64,000 nucleotides of DNA, from the NCBI GenBank assembly GCA_964426905.1, contig CAYRSG010000001.1, positions 1-64,000 of the forward strand, given 5' to 3'. Positions 43,180 to 51,837 of the stretch are shown here, in pieces. This stretch comes from Hominilimicola sp964426905. Its GTDB lineage: Bacteria > Bacillota > Clostridia > UBA1381. Below the pieces are notes generated by a model. It saw nothing but the letters and a program-made list of their open reading frames with translations. It ran no database searches and was not told the DNA's origin. The stretch's first letter is position 1. The number at the start of each line of letters is the position of its first letter. The position numbers and the translations under genes are program-made.

Positions 43180-44544
43180 CTATCTGTCTTCTATTTTTAC
43201 ATATTCCTTTGAGTGAAGCATTGATTTATACGCGGGGCGGATAATTCTTCCGCATCCGATAACCTCCTCGAGTCTGTGCGCGCACCAGCCGACGATTCTT
43301 GAAATCGCGAACAGCGGCGTATACATATCCGGCGGTATCGAAAGCATCTTGTAAACAAAGCCCGAATACATATCGACATTCGCGCACATTACCTTAGAGC
43401 TGCGCTTAACCTCGGCAAATACCTCCGGAGTAAGTCTTTCTACGGCGCGGTAAAGATTAAATTCCTTCTCAAAGTCGGGATTTTTCTCAACAAGTCCCTT
43501 CGCCTTATCCTTTAAAAGAATACATCTCGGGTCGCTGTAGGTATAAATCGCGTGTCCCATTCCATAAACGAGTCCGGAGCCGTCGAACGCTTCTTTTCTC
43601 ATAATCTTCGCAAGGTACGCTTTTACCTCGTCATCGTCCGCCCAATCATTTACATGGCTCTTGATATCCTCCATCATGCCCATTACCTTCGCGTTAGCGC
43701 CGCCGTGCTTAGGACCTTTCAGCGAGCCTATCGCCGCGGCGATAGCGGAGTATGTATCCGTATCCGAGGACGAAACGACTCTTGTGGCGAACGCGGAATT
43801 GTTACCGCCGCCGTGTTCCGCGTGGATCATGAGCATAACGTCAAGCATCTCAGCCTCCTCGCGCGTATACTTATTATCGGGACGAAGCATATACAGAAGG
43901 TTTTCAGCCGTCGAAAGTCCCGTCTGCGGAGTGTGCAGGTAAAGACTGTTTCCGTCATGATAATGGCTTTTCGCCTGATATCCGTAAGCCGCCATAACAG
44001 GCAGACGCGCGATAAGCTCTATCGACTGACGAAGTATGTTTCCGACGGTTATCTCGTCGGGATTCGGATCATAAGAATACGCGGCAAGAACGCTTCTCGC
44101 CATTTTGTTCATTATATTTTTGCTCGGAGCCTTCAGTATCATGTCCTCCGCAAAACCGTCGGGCAACGCGCGAAGATTGCCTATAAGGCGCGAAAAATCC
44201 GAAAGCGTTCTGCTCTGCGGAAGACGTCCGAACAGCAAAAGATACGCTACTTCCTCAAAGCCGAAGCGTTTTTCCTTCTCGCAGTTTCTCACAAGGTCTG
44301 TGACGTCGTATCCTCTGTAACGAAGACGTCCGTGAGTAGGCAGCTTCTCGCCGTCGTCAATATAATAGCCTATAACGGCTCCGACAGACGTCAGTCCCGC
44401 CATTACGCCCGTTCCGTCTTCGTTGCGGAGTCCTCTTTTTACGCTGTACTGCTTGAAAAGGTCCTTTTTAAACGGCTTGTAAATATCAGCCGCCGCCTTC
44501 TGAAATCTTTCCTGAAGCCTTTCTCTGTCTTCCTTGTTAAGCAT
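43180..44544 (-). CDS. Citrate synthase
   Basis: 454 residues condensing acetyl-CoA and oxaloacetate. Active-site blocks are HAEHGGGNNSAFATR (first His), GPKHGGANAKVM (second His) and GMGHAIYTYSDPR (third region with the catalytic neighbourhood). The N-terminal extension of about 60 residues before TSVGAVIGYY is common in clostridial enzymes. The frame is open to a TTG at 44583, but the ATG at 44544 preceded by AAGGAAG gives the standard form. There is no other TCA gene nearby; in anaerobes it usually feeds glutamate synthesis. Confidence 0.92.
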   Translation of the reverse strand: MLNKEDRERLQERFQKAAADIYKPFKKDLFKQYSVKRGLRNEDGTGVMAGLTSVGAVIGYYIDDGEKLPTHGRLRYRGYDVTDLVRNCEKEKRFGFEEVAYLLLFGRLPQSRTLSDFSRLIGNLRALPDGFAEDMILKAPSKNIMNKMARSVLAAYSYDPNPDEITVGNILRQSIELIARLPVMAAYGYQAKSHYHDGNSLYLHTPQTGLSTAENLLYMLRPDNKYTREEAEMLDVMLMIHAEHGGGNNSAFATRVVSSSDTDTYSAIAAAIGSLKGPKHGGANAKVMGMMEDIKSHVNDWADDDEVKAYLAKIMRKEAFDGSGLVYGMGHAIYTYSDPRCILLKDKAKGLVEKNPDFEKEFNLYRAVERLTPEVFAEVKRSSKVMCANVDMYSGFVYKMLSIPPDMYTPLFAISRIVGWCAHRLEEVIGCGRIIRPAYKSMLHSKEYVKIEDR

Positions 44545-44587
44545 ATCCTTGCCGCTTCCTTTCCGCCCGCGTTTTCCGGGCAATCAA

Positions 44588-46801
44588 TCATATCAGGCTG
44601 AGCTGCGTATCCTCCTTTGAAAGAATACCGCCCGCAGCCGGAATATTCTTTGTTCTGTATTTTCCGAAATTCTCTATACCGCAGTTTTGCGCGTCCATAA
44701 CCTTTATTACCTTCGCGCCCTTTTTGCGCAGCGTCATCGCCTGAACTCCCTGTGTGCTCTTCGTGGCTTTAAGCGGGATTTTCTCCGTGTTAAGACAAAG
44801 CGCTCTGTTATTATCCGACGTCAGAACAACGTCCGTATTGCCGTTTATGAGCCTTATATCGCATATAGGCGACTTATCGCTGTACGCGCCGACGAGCTTT
44901 TTACGGTTTGTTTTCGTAGCGTAATTGTTAAGCTTGACCTTAGCCATTTTACCGTTCTCAAACGTAAAGAGCATCTCCCCCTCGTAATCCGCGGTCACAA
45001 CGATATACAATATTTTCTCGTCCTCCTCGAGTCCGAGTATTCCCGGCAGATACTCGCCCATTGTGCTGACCTTGGCGTCGGCAATGTCATATGTCTTCAT
45101 CTTATACGCGACGCATTTATTCGAGAAGAAAATAATTTCCGATTTATTGGTCGATTCTATTGTCTGCAAAATCTCGTCGGTTTCCTTCAGCTTATGCTCG
45201 GTTGTGCTTGAGCGCAGCGAAACCGCTGAGATTTTCTTCAGGTAATTTTCTCTCGTAAAGAATATCGTAAGCGCGTAATCATCTATATTTTTCGTTTCCT
45301 TATATTCGGTTATATCGTCTCCGCTTATGAGCGTCGTCCTTCTGTCCTTTCCGTACTTTTTCGCAATTTGCGTAAGCTGCTTCGAGATTAACTTCTTAAC
45401 CTCCTTGTCGCTTCCCAGAATACGGTTCAGCTCTTCAAGCTCCTCCATAAGCTTTTCAATATCGGAAATTCTGTTTAAAATATATTCCTTATTCAGATTA
45501 CGGAGCTTTATTTCCGCGATATATTCCGCCTGAATTTTATCAATTTCGAAGCCGTCCATCAAATTCGGCACAACGTCCGCCTCAAGCTCCGTATGACGGA
45601 TAATCGATACGGCTTTATCTATATCGAGCAATATCTTTTTCAAGCCCGTCAAAAGATGCAGCTTTTCGCTCTTTTTCTCAATATCATATTTCAGTCCGCG
45701 TTTAATGCAGCCCATGCGGAATTCTATCCAGTTCTTGAGTATATCCTTAATTCCCATAACCATGGGATGAGCGTTTATCAGAATATTGAAATTACAGCTG
45801 AAGCTGTCCTCAAGCGGCGTCAGCTTATAGAGCTTCGCCATTAACGCGTCCGGGTCGATTCCGCGCTTCAAATCAAGAGTGATTTTAAAGCCGTTTATAT
45901 CTATTTCATCGCGCGCGTCCGATATTTCCTTAAGCTTGTTCGCCTTTATAAGCTCCATTATTTTACCGATTATCGCTTCGCAGGTGGTAGTATACGGTAT
46001 TTCAATGATTTCTATACAATTATTGGATTTGTCGTAAACGTACTTTGCTCGCAGTCTGAAGCTACCTCTGCCCGTATCGTAGATGGTCTGCATTTCCTCT
46101 TTATTATATATTATCTGCGCGCCGAGCGGAAAATCAGGCGCGGGCATAATGTCAATTATATCCGCGTCCTCATTTTTCATATACGCGATTGTCGCCTCGC
46201 ATACCTCGCGCAGATTAAACGAGCATATATTGCTCGCCATACCTACGGCTATACCCTGATTAGGGTTAACAATAACGTTGGGGAACGCCGCCGGCAGCAG
46301 CGTCGGCTCCTTCATTTCACCGTCGTAGTTATCGACAAACTCAACCGTATTCTTGTTTATATCTCCGAAAAGCTCTTGACATATCGGTTCAAGACGCACC
46401 TCGGTATAACGCGAAGCGGCGTACGCCATATCGCGCGAATACTGCTTTCCGAAATTACCCTGCGACTCTACGAGCGGATGCAGAAGAGTTTCGTTTCCGC
46501 GCGTAAGACGAACCATCGTCTCGTAAATCGCCGCGTCGCCGTGCGGATTTAGCTTCATTGTCTGACCGACAACATTAGCCGATTTCGTCATTTTACCGCC
46601 CAGCAGTCCCATTTTATACATCGTATATAAAAGTTTCCTGTGCGCCGGCTTTAGTCCGTCAATTTCGGGAATTGCTCTGGAAACTATAACGCTCATAGCG
46701 TAGGGCATATAGTTCTTCTCAAGCATCTCCGTAATCGGCTGGTCCTCTATCGGCGCGTATTTAATTATCTGTTCTTCTTCCTGCTTCTTTTTCCTCGCCA
46801 T
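44588..46801 (-). CDS. Type IIA topoisomerase subunit A (ParC/GyrA-like, clostridial type)
   Basis: 737 residues that cut and rejoin both DNA strands with the B subunit. The catalytic tyrosine is Y132 in AASRYTEVRL. The helix that binds quinolones reads NPHGDAAIYET: Ala90 stands where GyrA Ser83 is usual and Glu94 where Asp87 is. A coiled coil (about 390-480) and a C-terminal beta-propeller region follow, with no canonical GyrA box, so topoisomerase-IV-like decatenation is more likely than gyrase. It is 11 nt after the B subunit; a standard gyrAB pair presumably lies elsewhere. Confidence 0.9.
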   Translation of the reverse strand: MARKKKQEEEQIIKYAPIEDQPITEMLEKNYMPYAMSVIVSRAIPEIDGLKPAHRKLLYTMYKMGLLGGKMTKSANVVGQTMKLNPHGDAAIYETMVRLTRGNETLLHPLVESQGNFGKQYSRDMAYAASRYTEVRLEPICQELFGDINKNTVEFVDNYDGEMKEPTLLPAAFPNVIVNPNQGIAVGMASNICSFNLREVCEATIAYMKNEDADIIDIMPAPDFPLGAQIIYNKEEMQTIYDTGRGSFRLRAKYVYDKSNNCIEIIEIPYTTTCEAIIGKIMELIKANKLKEISDARDEIDINGFKITLDLKRGIDPDALMAKLYKLTPLEDSFSCNFNILINAHPMVMGIKDILKNWIEFRMGCIKRGLKYDIEKKSEKLHLLTGLKKILLDIDKAVSIIRHTELEADVVPNLMDGFEIDKIQAEYIAEIKLRNLNKEYILNRISDIEKLMEELEELNRILGSDKEVKKLISKQLTQIAKKYGKDRRTTLISGDDITEYKETKNIDDYALTIFFTRENYLKKISAVSLRSSTTEHKLKETDEILQTIESTNKSEIIFFSNKCVAYKMKTYDIADAKVSTMGEYLPGILGLEEDEKILYIVVTADYEGEMLFTFENGKMAKVKLNNYATKTNRKKLVGAYSDKSPICDIRLINGNTDVVLTSDNNRALCLNTEKIPLKATKSTQGVQAMTLRKKGAKVIKVMDAQNCGIENFGKYRTKNIPAAGGILSKEDTQLSLI

Positions 46802-46812
46802 GATTTCTCCTT

Positions 46813-48831
46813 TTACGATAAATCCAACTGTTCCATATACATTGCGCCGTTATCGGCGATAAAATCTTTTCTTCCCTGAATATTATCCCCGAGCAGCACG
46901 TCGAACATCGCCGCGGTACGCTCCATACTCTCGGGAGTTACGCGTATAAGACGTCTTGTCGCGGGATGCATTGTCGTAAGGCTCATCATATCCGGCTCGT
47001 TTTCGCCGAGACCCTTTGAGCGTTTTATATCGTACTCATCCTTTTCCTTTGAAAGCCCGTCCTTCCGAAGCTTCGCGAGAAGCTCCTCCTTCTCGCCGTC
47101 CGTATAAGCGAAAAGCTTTTCGCCTTTGCGCTTTGTTTTTGTAATCGTTATCTCATAAAGCGGCGACTCCGCGATAAATACCTTGCCCGCCTCTATAAGC
47201 GTGGGCATGAGCCGGTAAATCATCGTAAGAACAAGCGTTCTTATCTGGAAGCCGTCGACGTCCGCATCGGTACAAATTATTACCTTGTCCCAGCGCAGAT
47301 TGTCAAGACTGAAGCTGTCTATTCCGCGGTTATTCTTTGTCTTTATCTCAACGCCGCAGCCAAGCACGCGTATTAAATCGGTTATGACGTCGCTCTTGAA
47401 TATTCTCGGATAATCGACCTTCAGGCAATTCAGAATCTTTCCGCGTATCGGCATAATAGCCTGAAATGAAGCGTCGCGCGCAAGCTTGCACGAGCCTAAC
47501 GCCGAGTCGCCCTCGACGATATAGACCTCGCGCTTGGTCGCGTCCTTACTGCGGCAGTCGACAAACTTTTCAACTCTGTTTGTAACGTCCATCGTACCCG
47601 TGAGTTTTTTCTTTATATCTATTCTCGCTTTTTCCGCATTCTCGCGGCTGCGTTTGTTTACAAGCACCTGATTCGCTATTTTCTCCGCGTCGGTCTTGTT
47701 CTCGATAAAATATATCTCAAGCTGATGACGCAGAAACTCTGTCATGGCTTCCTGAATAAACTTATTGTTTATCGCCTTTTTAGTTTGATTCTCATAGCTC
47801 GTCTGGGTCGAGAACGAGTTTATGACAAGCGCCAGACAATCCGCGACGTCGTTAAACGTTATTTTCGAGTCGTTCTTGTTATATTTGTCGTTCTGCTTCA
47901 GATACCTGTCTATAGCGTATACGAACGCGTTTTTAACGGCCTTGTCGGGCGAGCCGCCGTGTTCAAGAAAGCTCGAGTTATGATAATATTCAAGCATATT
48001 TACCTTGTTTGAGAAGCAGAACGCGACCTGCATCTTCATACGGTAATCTTCCTTGTCCTCGCGGTCTCTGCCCTCGCGCTCGATTTCCCATGTTTCAACC
48101 GTCGTGAAGCCGTCCTCTCCGACAGCCTCCTTAACGTAGTCCGCAATGCCGTTTTCGTAGTAATACTCAAACATTTCCATGCCGGTTTCCGTCTCGTTAT
48201 ACAGAACGAATTTCAGTCCGGCGTTTACCATCGCCTGTTTATCGAGTACATCCTGAAAAAATTCCAGCGGAATATCTATATCTGTAAAAACCTCGGCGTC
48301 CGGCTTCCATTTCTGCACCGTTCCCGTCTGAATACTTCTCGTATCCGACTTTTTTAGTCCGCCTATGTTTTCTCCTTTTTCAAAATGAAGAGAATACACT
48401 GTCTTATCGCGCACAACGGTTACATCCATATACTCGCTGCTGTACTGCGTCGCGCACGCGCCCAGACCGTTCAAGCCGAGACTGTACTCATACATTCCGC
48501 CTTTGTTGTTGTCATATTTTCCGCCGGCGTAAAGCTCGCAGTATACAAGCTCCCAATTATAGCGTCCCTCGCCCTCGTTGTAGTCGAGAGGCACTCCTCG
48601 TCCGTGGTCTCTGACCTCAATGGAATTGTCCATAAAACGCGTGACTTCTATAAGATTTCCGTAGCCCTCGCGCGCCTCGTCTATAGAATTTGATAATATT
48701 TCAAAAAAAGAATGTTCGCAGCCCTCAAGTCCGTCGGAGCCGAAAATTACCGCCGGACGTTTTCTTACCCTGTCCGCGCCTTTAAGACTTGTTATGCTGT
48801 CGTTTCCGTATTCCTGTTTCTTTTTTGGCAT
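46813..48831 (-). CDS. Type IIA topoisomerase subunit B (ParE/GyrB-like, clostridial type)
   Basis: 672 residues: GHKL ATPase domain (residues 1-220; EILSNSIDEA, DHGRGVP, GLNGLGACATQYSS), transducer domain, then TOPRIM with EGDSALGSC and TDADVDGFQIRTL, ending PLYE...RSKGLGENEP. Most GyrB/ParE proteins have EGDSAGG and DADVDGAHIRTL, so both metal-site loops are variant. The two subunits form one operon with citrate synthase and obgE. Its promoter is at 48896-48925. Confidence 0.9.
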   Translation of the reverse strand: MPKKKQEYGNDSITSLKGADRVRKRPAVIFGSDGLEGCEHSFFEILSNSIDEAREGYGNLIEVTRFMDNSIEVRDHGRGVPLDYNEGEGRYNWELVYCELYAGGKYDNNKGGMYEYSLGLNGLGACATQYSSEYMDVTVVRDKTVYSLHFEKGENIGGLKKSDTRSIQTGTVQKWKPDAEVFTDIDIPLEFFQDVLDKQAMVNAGLKFVLYNETETGMEMFEYYYENGIADYVKEAVGEDGFTTVETWEIEREGRDREDKEDYRMKMQVAFCFSNKVNMLEYYHNSSFLEHGGSPDKAVKNAFVYAIDRYLKQNDKYNKNDSKITFNDVADCLALVINSFSTQTSYENQTKKAINNKFIQEAMTEFLRHQLEIYFIENKTDAEKIANQVLVNKRSRENAEKARIDIKKKLTGTMDVTNRVEKFVDCRSKDATKREVYIVEGDSALGSCKLARDASFQAIMPIRGKILNCLKVDYPRIFKSDVITDLIRVLGCGVEIKTKNNRGIDSFSLDNLRWDKVIICTDADVDGFQIRTLVLTMIYRLMPTLIEAGKVFIAESPLYEITITKTKRKGEKLFAYTDGEKEELLAKLRKDGLSKEKDEYDIKRSKGLGENEPDMMSLTTMHPATRRLIRVTPESMERTAAMFDVLLGDNIQGRKDFIADNGAMYMEQLDLS

Positions 48832-48895
48832 AAAACGTATCCTATCCTTTCATAGCTCCGTCTAAATATAGAGCTTTTTGATTATATATTAATTA

Positions 48896-48925
48896 ATTAT
48901 ACTACTATATATCCGTTTTTGTCAA
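48896..48925 (-). promoter_or_regulatory. Sigma-A promoter for the topoisomerase operon
   Basis: TTGACA, 18 nt, TATAAT on the minus strand, about 65 nt before the start codon. The 312-bp divergent region (48832-49143) otherwise holds only this and the plus-strand promoter at 49059. Confidence 0.78.
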
Positions 48926-49058
48926 ATGCCGCTTGTCTCTATTTGATTAAATGATTATTACAATTCGATTATATTTTTGCTCTTTTATGCAAATTTTATA
49001 AAAGAAGACCGAATGACAGAAAAAAAATCATTAATTGCGTAAAATTTGATTTTTCCTA

Positions 49059-49087
49059 TTGTTTTATGCTCATGTTTGTGATAAAAT
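49059..49087 (+). promoter_or_regulatory. Sigma-A promoter for the cysteine-cluster protein gene
   Basis: TTGTTT, 17 nt, TAAAAT on the plus strand, 57 nt before the start codon; TG lies two bases upstream of the -10. Confidence 0.55.
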
Positions 49088-49143
49088 AACGATGTGTACG
49101 CGGACAATCTGCGTTTAACAATTTGCAAACGTGAGGTTATAAA

Positions 49144-49662
49144 ATGAATACCGCATATATTTATCTGCAATTATACAGATTATTTGACAATGCGACTCCG
49201 GTTCCGATCGACTGCGAACGCCTGTGCGATAAAGCATGCTGTAAAGGGAGTGACAGCGGAATGTTTCTTTTTCCCGGCGAAAAAAAAGTATTTGATTTGC
49301 TCAATCCCGAATGGATCAGAATTGGCAGGACAGATTTTTTCTATGATTACAATGGAAAAAAAAATAATGTTCCCATAGCGATGTGTCAGGGACGATGCGA
49401 CAGATATCAGCGTCCCATGGCGTGCAGGATTTTCCCTCTTACGCCCTATCTTAACGAAAACGGACAGCTCGAAATAATTATTGATCCGCGCGCTAAGGGA
49501 ATATGTCCTATGGCAAAGGCGTTTTACTTAGACGATTTTGATGAAAATTTTCTTAGAAATGTCAGAAAAACTTTTTCGCTGCTCTCAAAAAGCAAACAGT
49601 TTTGCGCGTTTCTTAAGGAATATTCAGCGTATATTGATGAATTCAGACGGTTTTATAAATAG
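49144..49662 (+). CDS. YkgJ-type cysteine-cluster protein
   Basis: 172 residues with conserved cysteines arranged as CERLCDKACCKG (residues 20-31), MCQGRCDRYQRPMACRIFP (about 80-100) and GICPMAK (about 120). This spacing is typical of the YkgJ family, whose members bind metal, probably zinc or an Fe-S cluster; no reaction is known. It is soluble. GAGGT precedes the ATG. The VanW gene follows at 16 nt, suggesting one transcript. Confidence 0.82.
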   Translation: MNTAYIYLQLYRLFDNATPVPIDCERLCDKACCKGSDSGMFLFPGEKKVFDLLNPEWIRIGRTDFFYDYNGKKNNVPIAMCQGRCDRYQRPMACRIFPLTPYLNENGQLEIIIDPRAKGICPMAKAFYLDDFDENFLRNVRKTFSLLSKSKQFCAFLKEYSAYIDEFRRFYK

Positions 49663-49677
49663 AAGGGGATAGAATTA

Positions 49678-51360
49678 ATGCAGGAAGGTAAAAACGAAAA
49701 CACCAATGATATTGAAAATTTTGACAATATTATCAGCGAAAATGAGATAGAAGAAAATTACAGCTTCGACGATGAAGAGGATGATTTTGCCGTTGCCTCC
49801 GAGCCTGAAGCGGAGAAGGTCAGCTCATCGGAGGTTATCGAGGAGCATGCGGACGCTCTCGAGGAGGAAAACGAAAGAACAAAAAAACGCCGCAGAGAAA
49901 ACCGCACAGCGTTTATACGGAAAATTAAAATACCGTCAATCATTGTTCTTATTGTTGCCGTATGCTCATTTGTCGCTTTATTCGCCTATGCCCTGACTAC
50001 CATAAAGGCTGACCGCGTAATGAACAACGTATACATTGAAAATCTTGACGTGGGCGGTCTTACATACGACGAGGCTGTGGCGTCGGTAAGCGCGACATAT
50101 TTGTTTGAGAAATCAGAAATAACGCTGCAAAACGGCGACAAATCGTTTACAATAAAAGGCTCCGATATCGGTCTGACGGCTGTTCCCGAAGAAACAGCGG
50201 ACAAAGCGTTCGCCTACTGTAAATCGGGAAACTTTTTCGCGGACGGCTTCAACGCTATGATGCTTCTTTTCAAGGAGCATGTAATAGTTCCCGCACCGCA
50301 GGCGGACATGGAGCGTCTTGATGAAAAAATAAACGAATTCGGAAATATCGTTCTCGGCGAGAGAAAACAGCACTCCGTCGAAATCGGCGATGACGGAATC
50401 GTTACGATATCCTCCGGCAAAACGGGATATGACGGAGACCCGTCTGCGGCAAGAGAGGAAATACTCGCCGCCATGAATAACGAACAGTTTACCGGCATAA
50501 ACGTGACATACTCGTCCGCGCCGCCGGATAATATGACCGTCGAAGCTCTGGACGCTATTGTATACAAGGACCCTGTGGACGCGAGATATGAAGTTGAAGG
50601 AAATACCGTAAACGTTATACCGGGCGAGACGGGACGCTTTATAAACAAGGAGGAGGCTGCCGCGGCTATACAGAATGTGTACGAGGGCTGCGAGCCGGTA
50701 ACTCTGCCGTTCTATGTTTCTCAGCCGGACAAAACCGCTCAGACGCTTAAGGACAAGCTGTTTTCGGCTACACTCAGCTCGTACTCCACATCATACGGCA
50801 CTTCTACCTCCAACAGATGCGCCAACATTGCCCGCGCGGCAAGTCTTATAAACGGCGCCGTTATCGCGCCGGGCGGAGTATTTTCTTTCAACGATACCGT
50901 CGGACGCAGAACAACGGCAAACGGCTTCTACACAGCCAAAGAATATGTTGACGGAAAGAGCGTAGACGGTATCGGCGGCGGTACATGTCAGGTGAGCAGC
51001 ACGCTTTACTCAGCCGTGCTTTACGCCGATATGACAATAGTCGAGCGCCTGAATCATATGATGACGGTAGGCTATATCCCTCTCGGTCAGGACGCCACGG
51101 TTTCAGACGGCGGAGTTGATTTCAAATTTAAGAACAGCAGCGAATATCCCGTAAAGATTTCCGCTTACACAAGCGGAGCGACTATTACAATAAGCATAAT
51201 CGGCACGGACTGGACGCCGCATAAGGAAGTGAAAATTTCCAACACCAGCTCTCAGTCCGGCAAAAATACCGTTGTGCACTCAACAAGATATGTATACGCA
51301 GACGGCAGTCTCGTTCAGACGGAAACTCTGAACTCAAGCACTTACATGCCTCACGAATAA
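49678..51360 (+). CDS. VanW-family membrane protein with peptidoglycan-binding-like repeats
   Basis: 560 residues: an acidic cytoplasmic N-terminus (1-70), one transmembrane helix (about 84-104), two extracellular PG_binding_4-like repeats (about 115-360; NLDVGGLTYDEAV, NEFGNIVLGE), and a VanW domain (about 375-500) with NRCANIARAASLINGAVIAPGG in pieces NIARAASLINGAV, FSFNDTVGRRT and GGGTCQVSSTLY. Such proteins sit at the cell wall; VanW is named after a vancomycin-resistance cluster gene but does not itself confer resistance. GAAGGGGA precedes the ATG. Confidence 0.88.
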   Translation: MQEGKNENTNDIENFDNIISENEIEENYSFDDEEDDFAVASEPEAEKVSSSEVIEEHADALEEENERTKKRRRENRTAFIRKIKIPSIIVLIVAVCSFVALFAYALTTIKADRVMNNVYIENLDVGGLTYDEAVASVSATYLFEKSEITLQNGDKSFTIKGSDIGLTAVPEETADKAFAYCKSGNFFADGFNAMMLLFKEHVIVPAPQADMERLDEKINEFGNIVLGERKQHSVEIGDDGIVTISSGKTGYDGDPSAAREEILAAMNNEQFTGINVTYSSAPPDNMTVEALDAIVYKDPVDARYEVEGNTVNVIPGETGRFINKEEAAAAIQNVYEGCEPVTLPFYVSQPDKTAQTLKDKLFSATLSSYSTSYGTSTSNRCANIARAASLINGAVIAPGGVFSFNDTVGRRTTANGFYTAKEYVDGKSVDGIGGGTCQVSSTLYSAVLYADMTIVERLNHMMTVGYIPLGQDATVSDGGVDFKFKNSSEYPVKISAYTSGATITISIIGTDWTPHKEVKISNTSSQSGKNTVVHSTRYVYADGSLVQTETLNSSTYMPHE

Positions 51361-51415
51361 TGCAGATTGCATAAAGTAATTTATAATAAATTTTTATATT
51401 TTATTAAATTACCCC

Positions 51416-51444
51416 TTGCAAACATTTTCAAAATATGATATATT
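51416..51444 (+). promoter_or_regulatory. Promoter for gatCAB-aspS
   Basis: TTGCAA, 17 nt, TATATT with TG two bases before the -10. The predicted start of transcription (about 51451) is only some 10 nt before the terminator hairpin at 51462. Confidence 0.7.
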
Positions 51445-51461
51445 ATACTAAAGTGTACAGC

Positions 51462-51512
51462 AAAGACGTTGTATAACGGGATAATATTCCGCTATATAGC
51501 GTCTTTTTGTTT
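51462..51512 (+). terminator. Leader terminator hairpin upstream of gatC
   Basis: AAAGACG...CGTCTTT closes a nearly continuous 21-position stem with a single A/C mismatch, inner CGGGAT / ATTCCG with an AAT loop, then TTTTTGTTTT. It could end VanW transcripts, but it also lies inside the leader of the gatC promoter, so gatCAB expression needs readthrough or an attenuation switch. Confidence 0.8.
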
Positions 51513-51539
51513 TAAATTTATAAGGATTGGAGAATTAAT

Positions 51540-51818
51540 ATGTTTAACTCGGATTTAACAAGACGTCTCGCCGAGCTGTCGAAAATTGAATTAACGGATG
51601 AAGAGCTTGATACTATGACCGCGGATATGACGAATATAATCGCGCTTATGGATAAGGTATGCGAATTTGACTCCTCAAAGCCGCCTTACGCGCTGGACGC
51701 GGTAGATTACAACGATTTGCGCGCGGATGAACATAAGGATTCATATCCTACAGACAAAATTGTCGCTAACGCAAAAAATGTTAAAAACGACAGTTTCGTT
51801 GTTCCGAAGGTAGTATAA
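51540..51818 (+). CDS. gatC: Asp-tRNA(Asn)/Glu-tRNA(Gln) amidotransferase subunit C
   Basis: 92-residue linker subunit that wraps GatA and GatB. It shows the family patterns LAELSKIELTDEEL and MDKVCEFD, and the C-terminal DKIVANAKN...FVVPKVV. TTGGAG precedes the ATG. First gene of gatCAB, 19 nt before gatA. Confidence 0.93.
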   Translation: MFNSDLTRRLAELSKIELTDEELDTMTADMTNIIALMDKVCEFDSSKPPYALDAVDYNDLRADEHKDSYPTDKIVANAKNVKNDSFVVPKVV

Positions 51819-51837
51819 ACAGAAGGGATTGATTTTA

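Noticed and set aside
41362..43212. 616-codon plus-strand frame opposite obgE, tmk and tagA-like
   Set aside because: It is a shadow of three well-supported minus-strand genes with the high-GCG codon bias of this genome; it has no domain, no start site and an odd Arg/Phe-rich composition.
43552..44601. 349-codon plus-strand frame opposite citrate synthase
   Set aside because: Antisense shadow of an unambiguous citrate synthase; no independent evidence.
51462..51512. T-box riboswitch upstream of gatCAB
   Set aside because: The leader is too short (about 90 nt) and lacks the T-box sequence and specifier stem; only a terminator is present.
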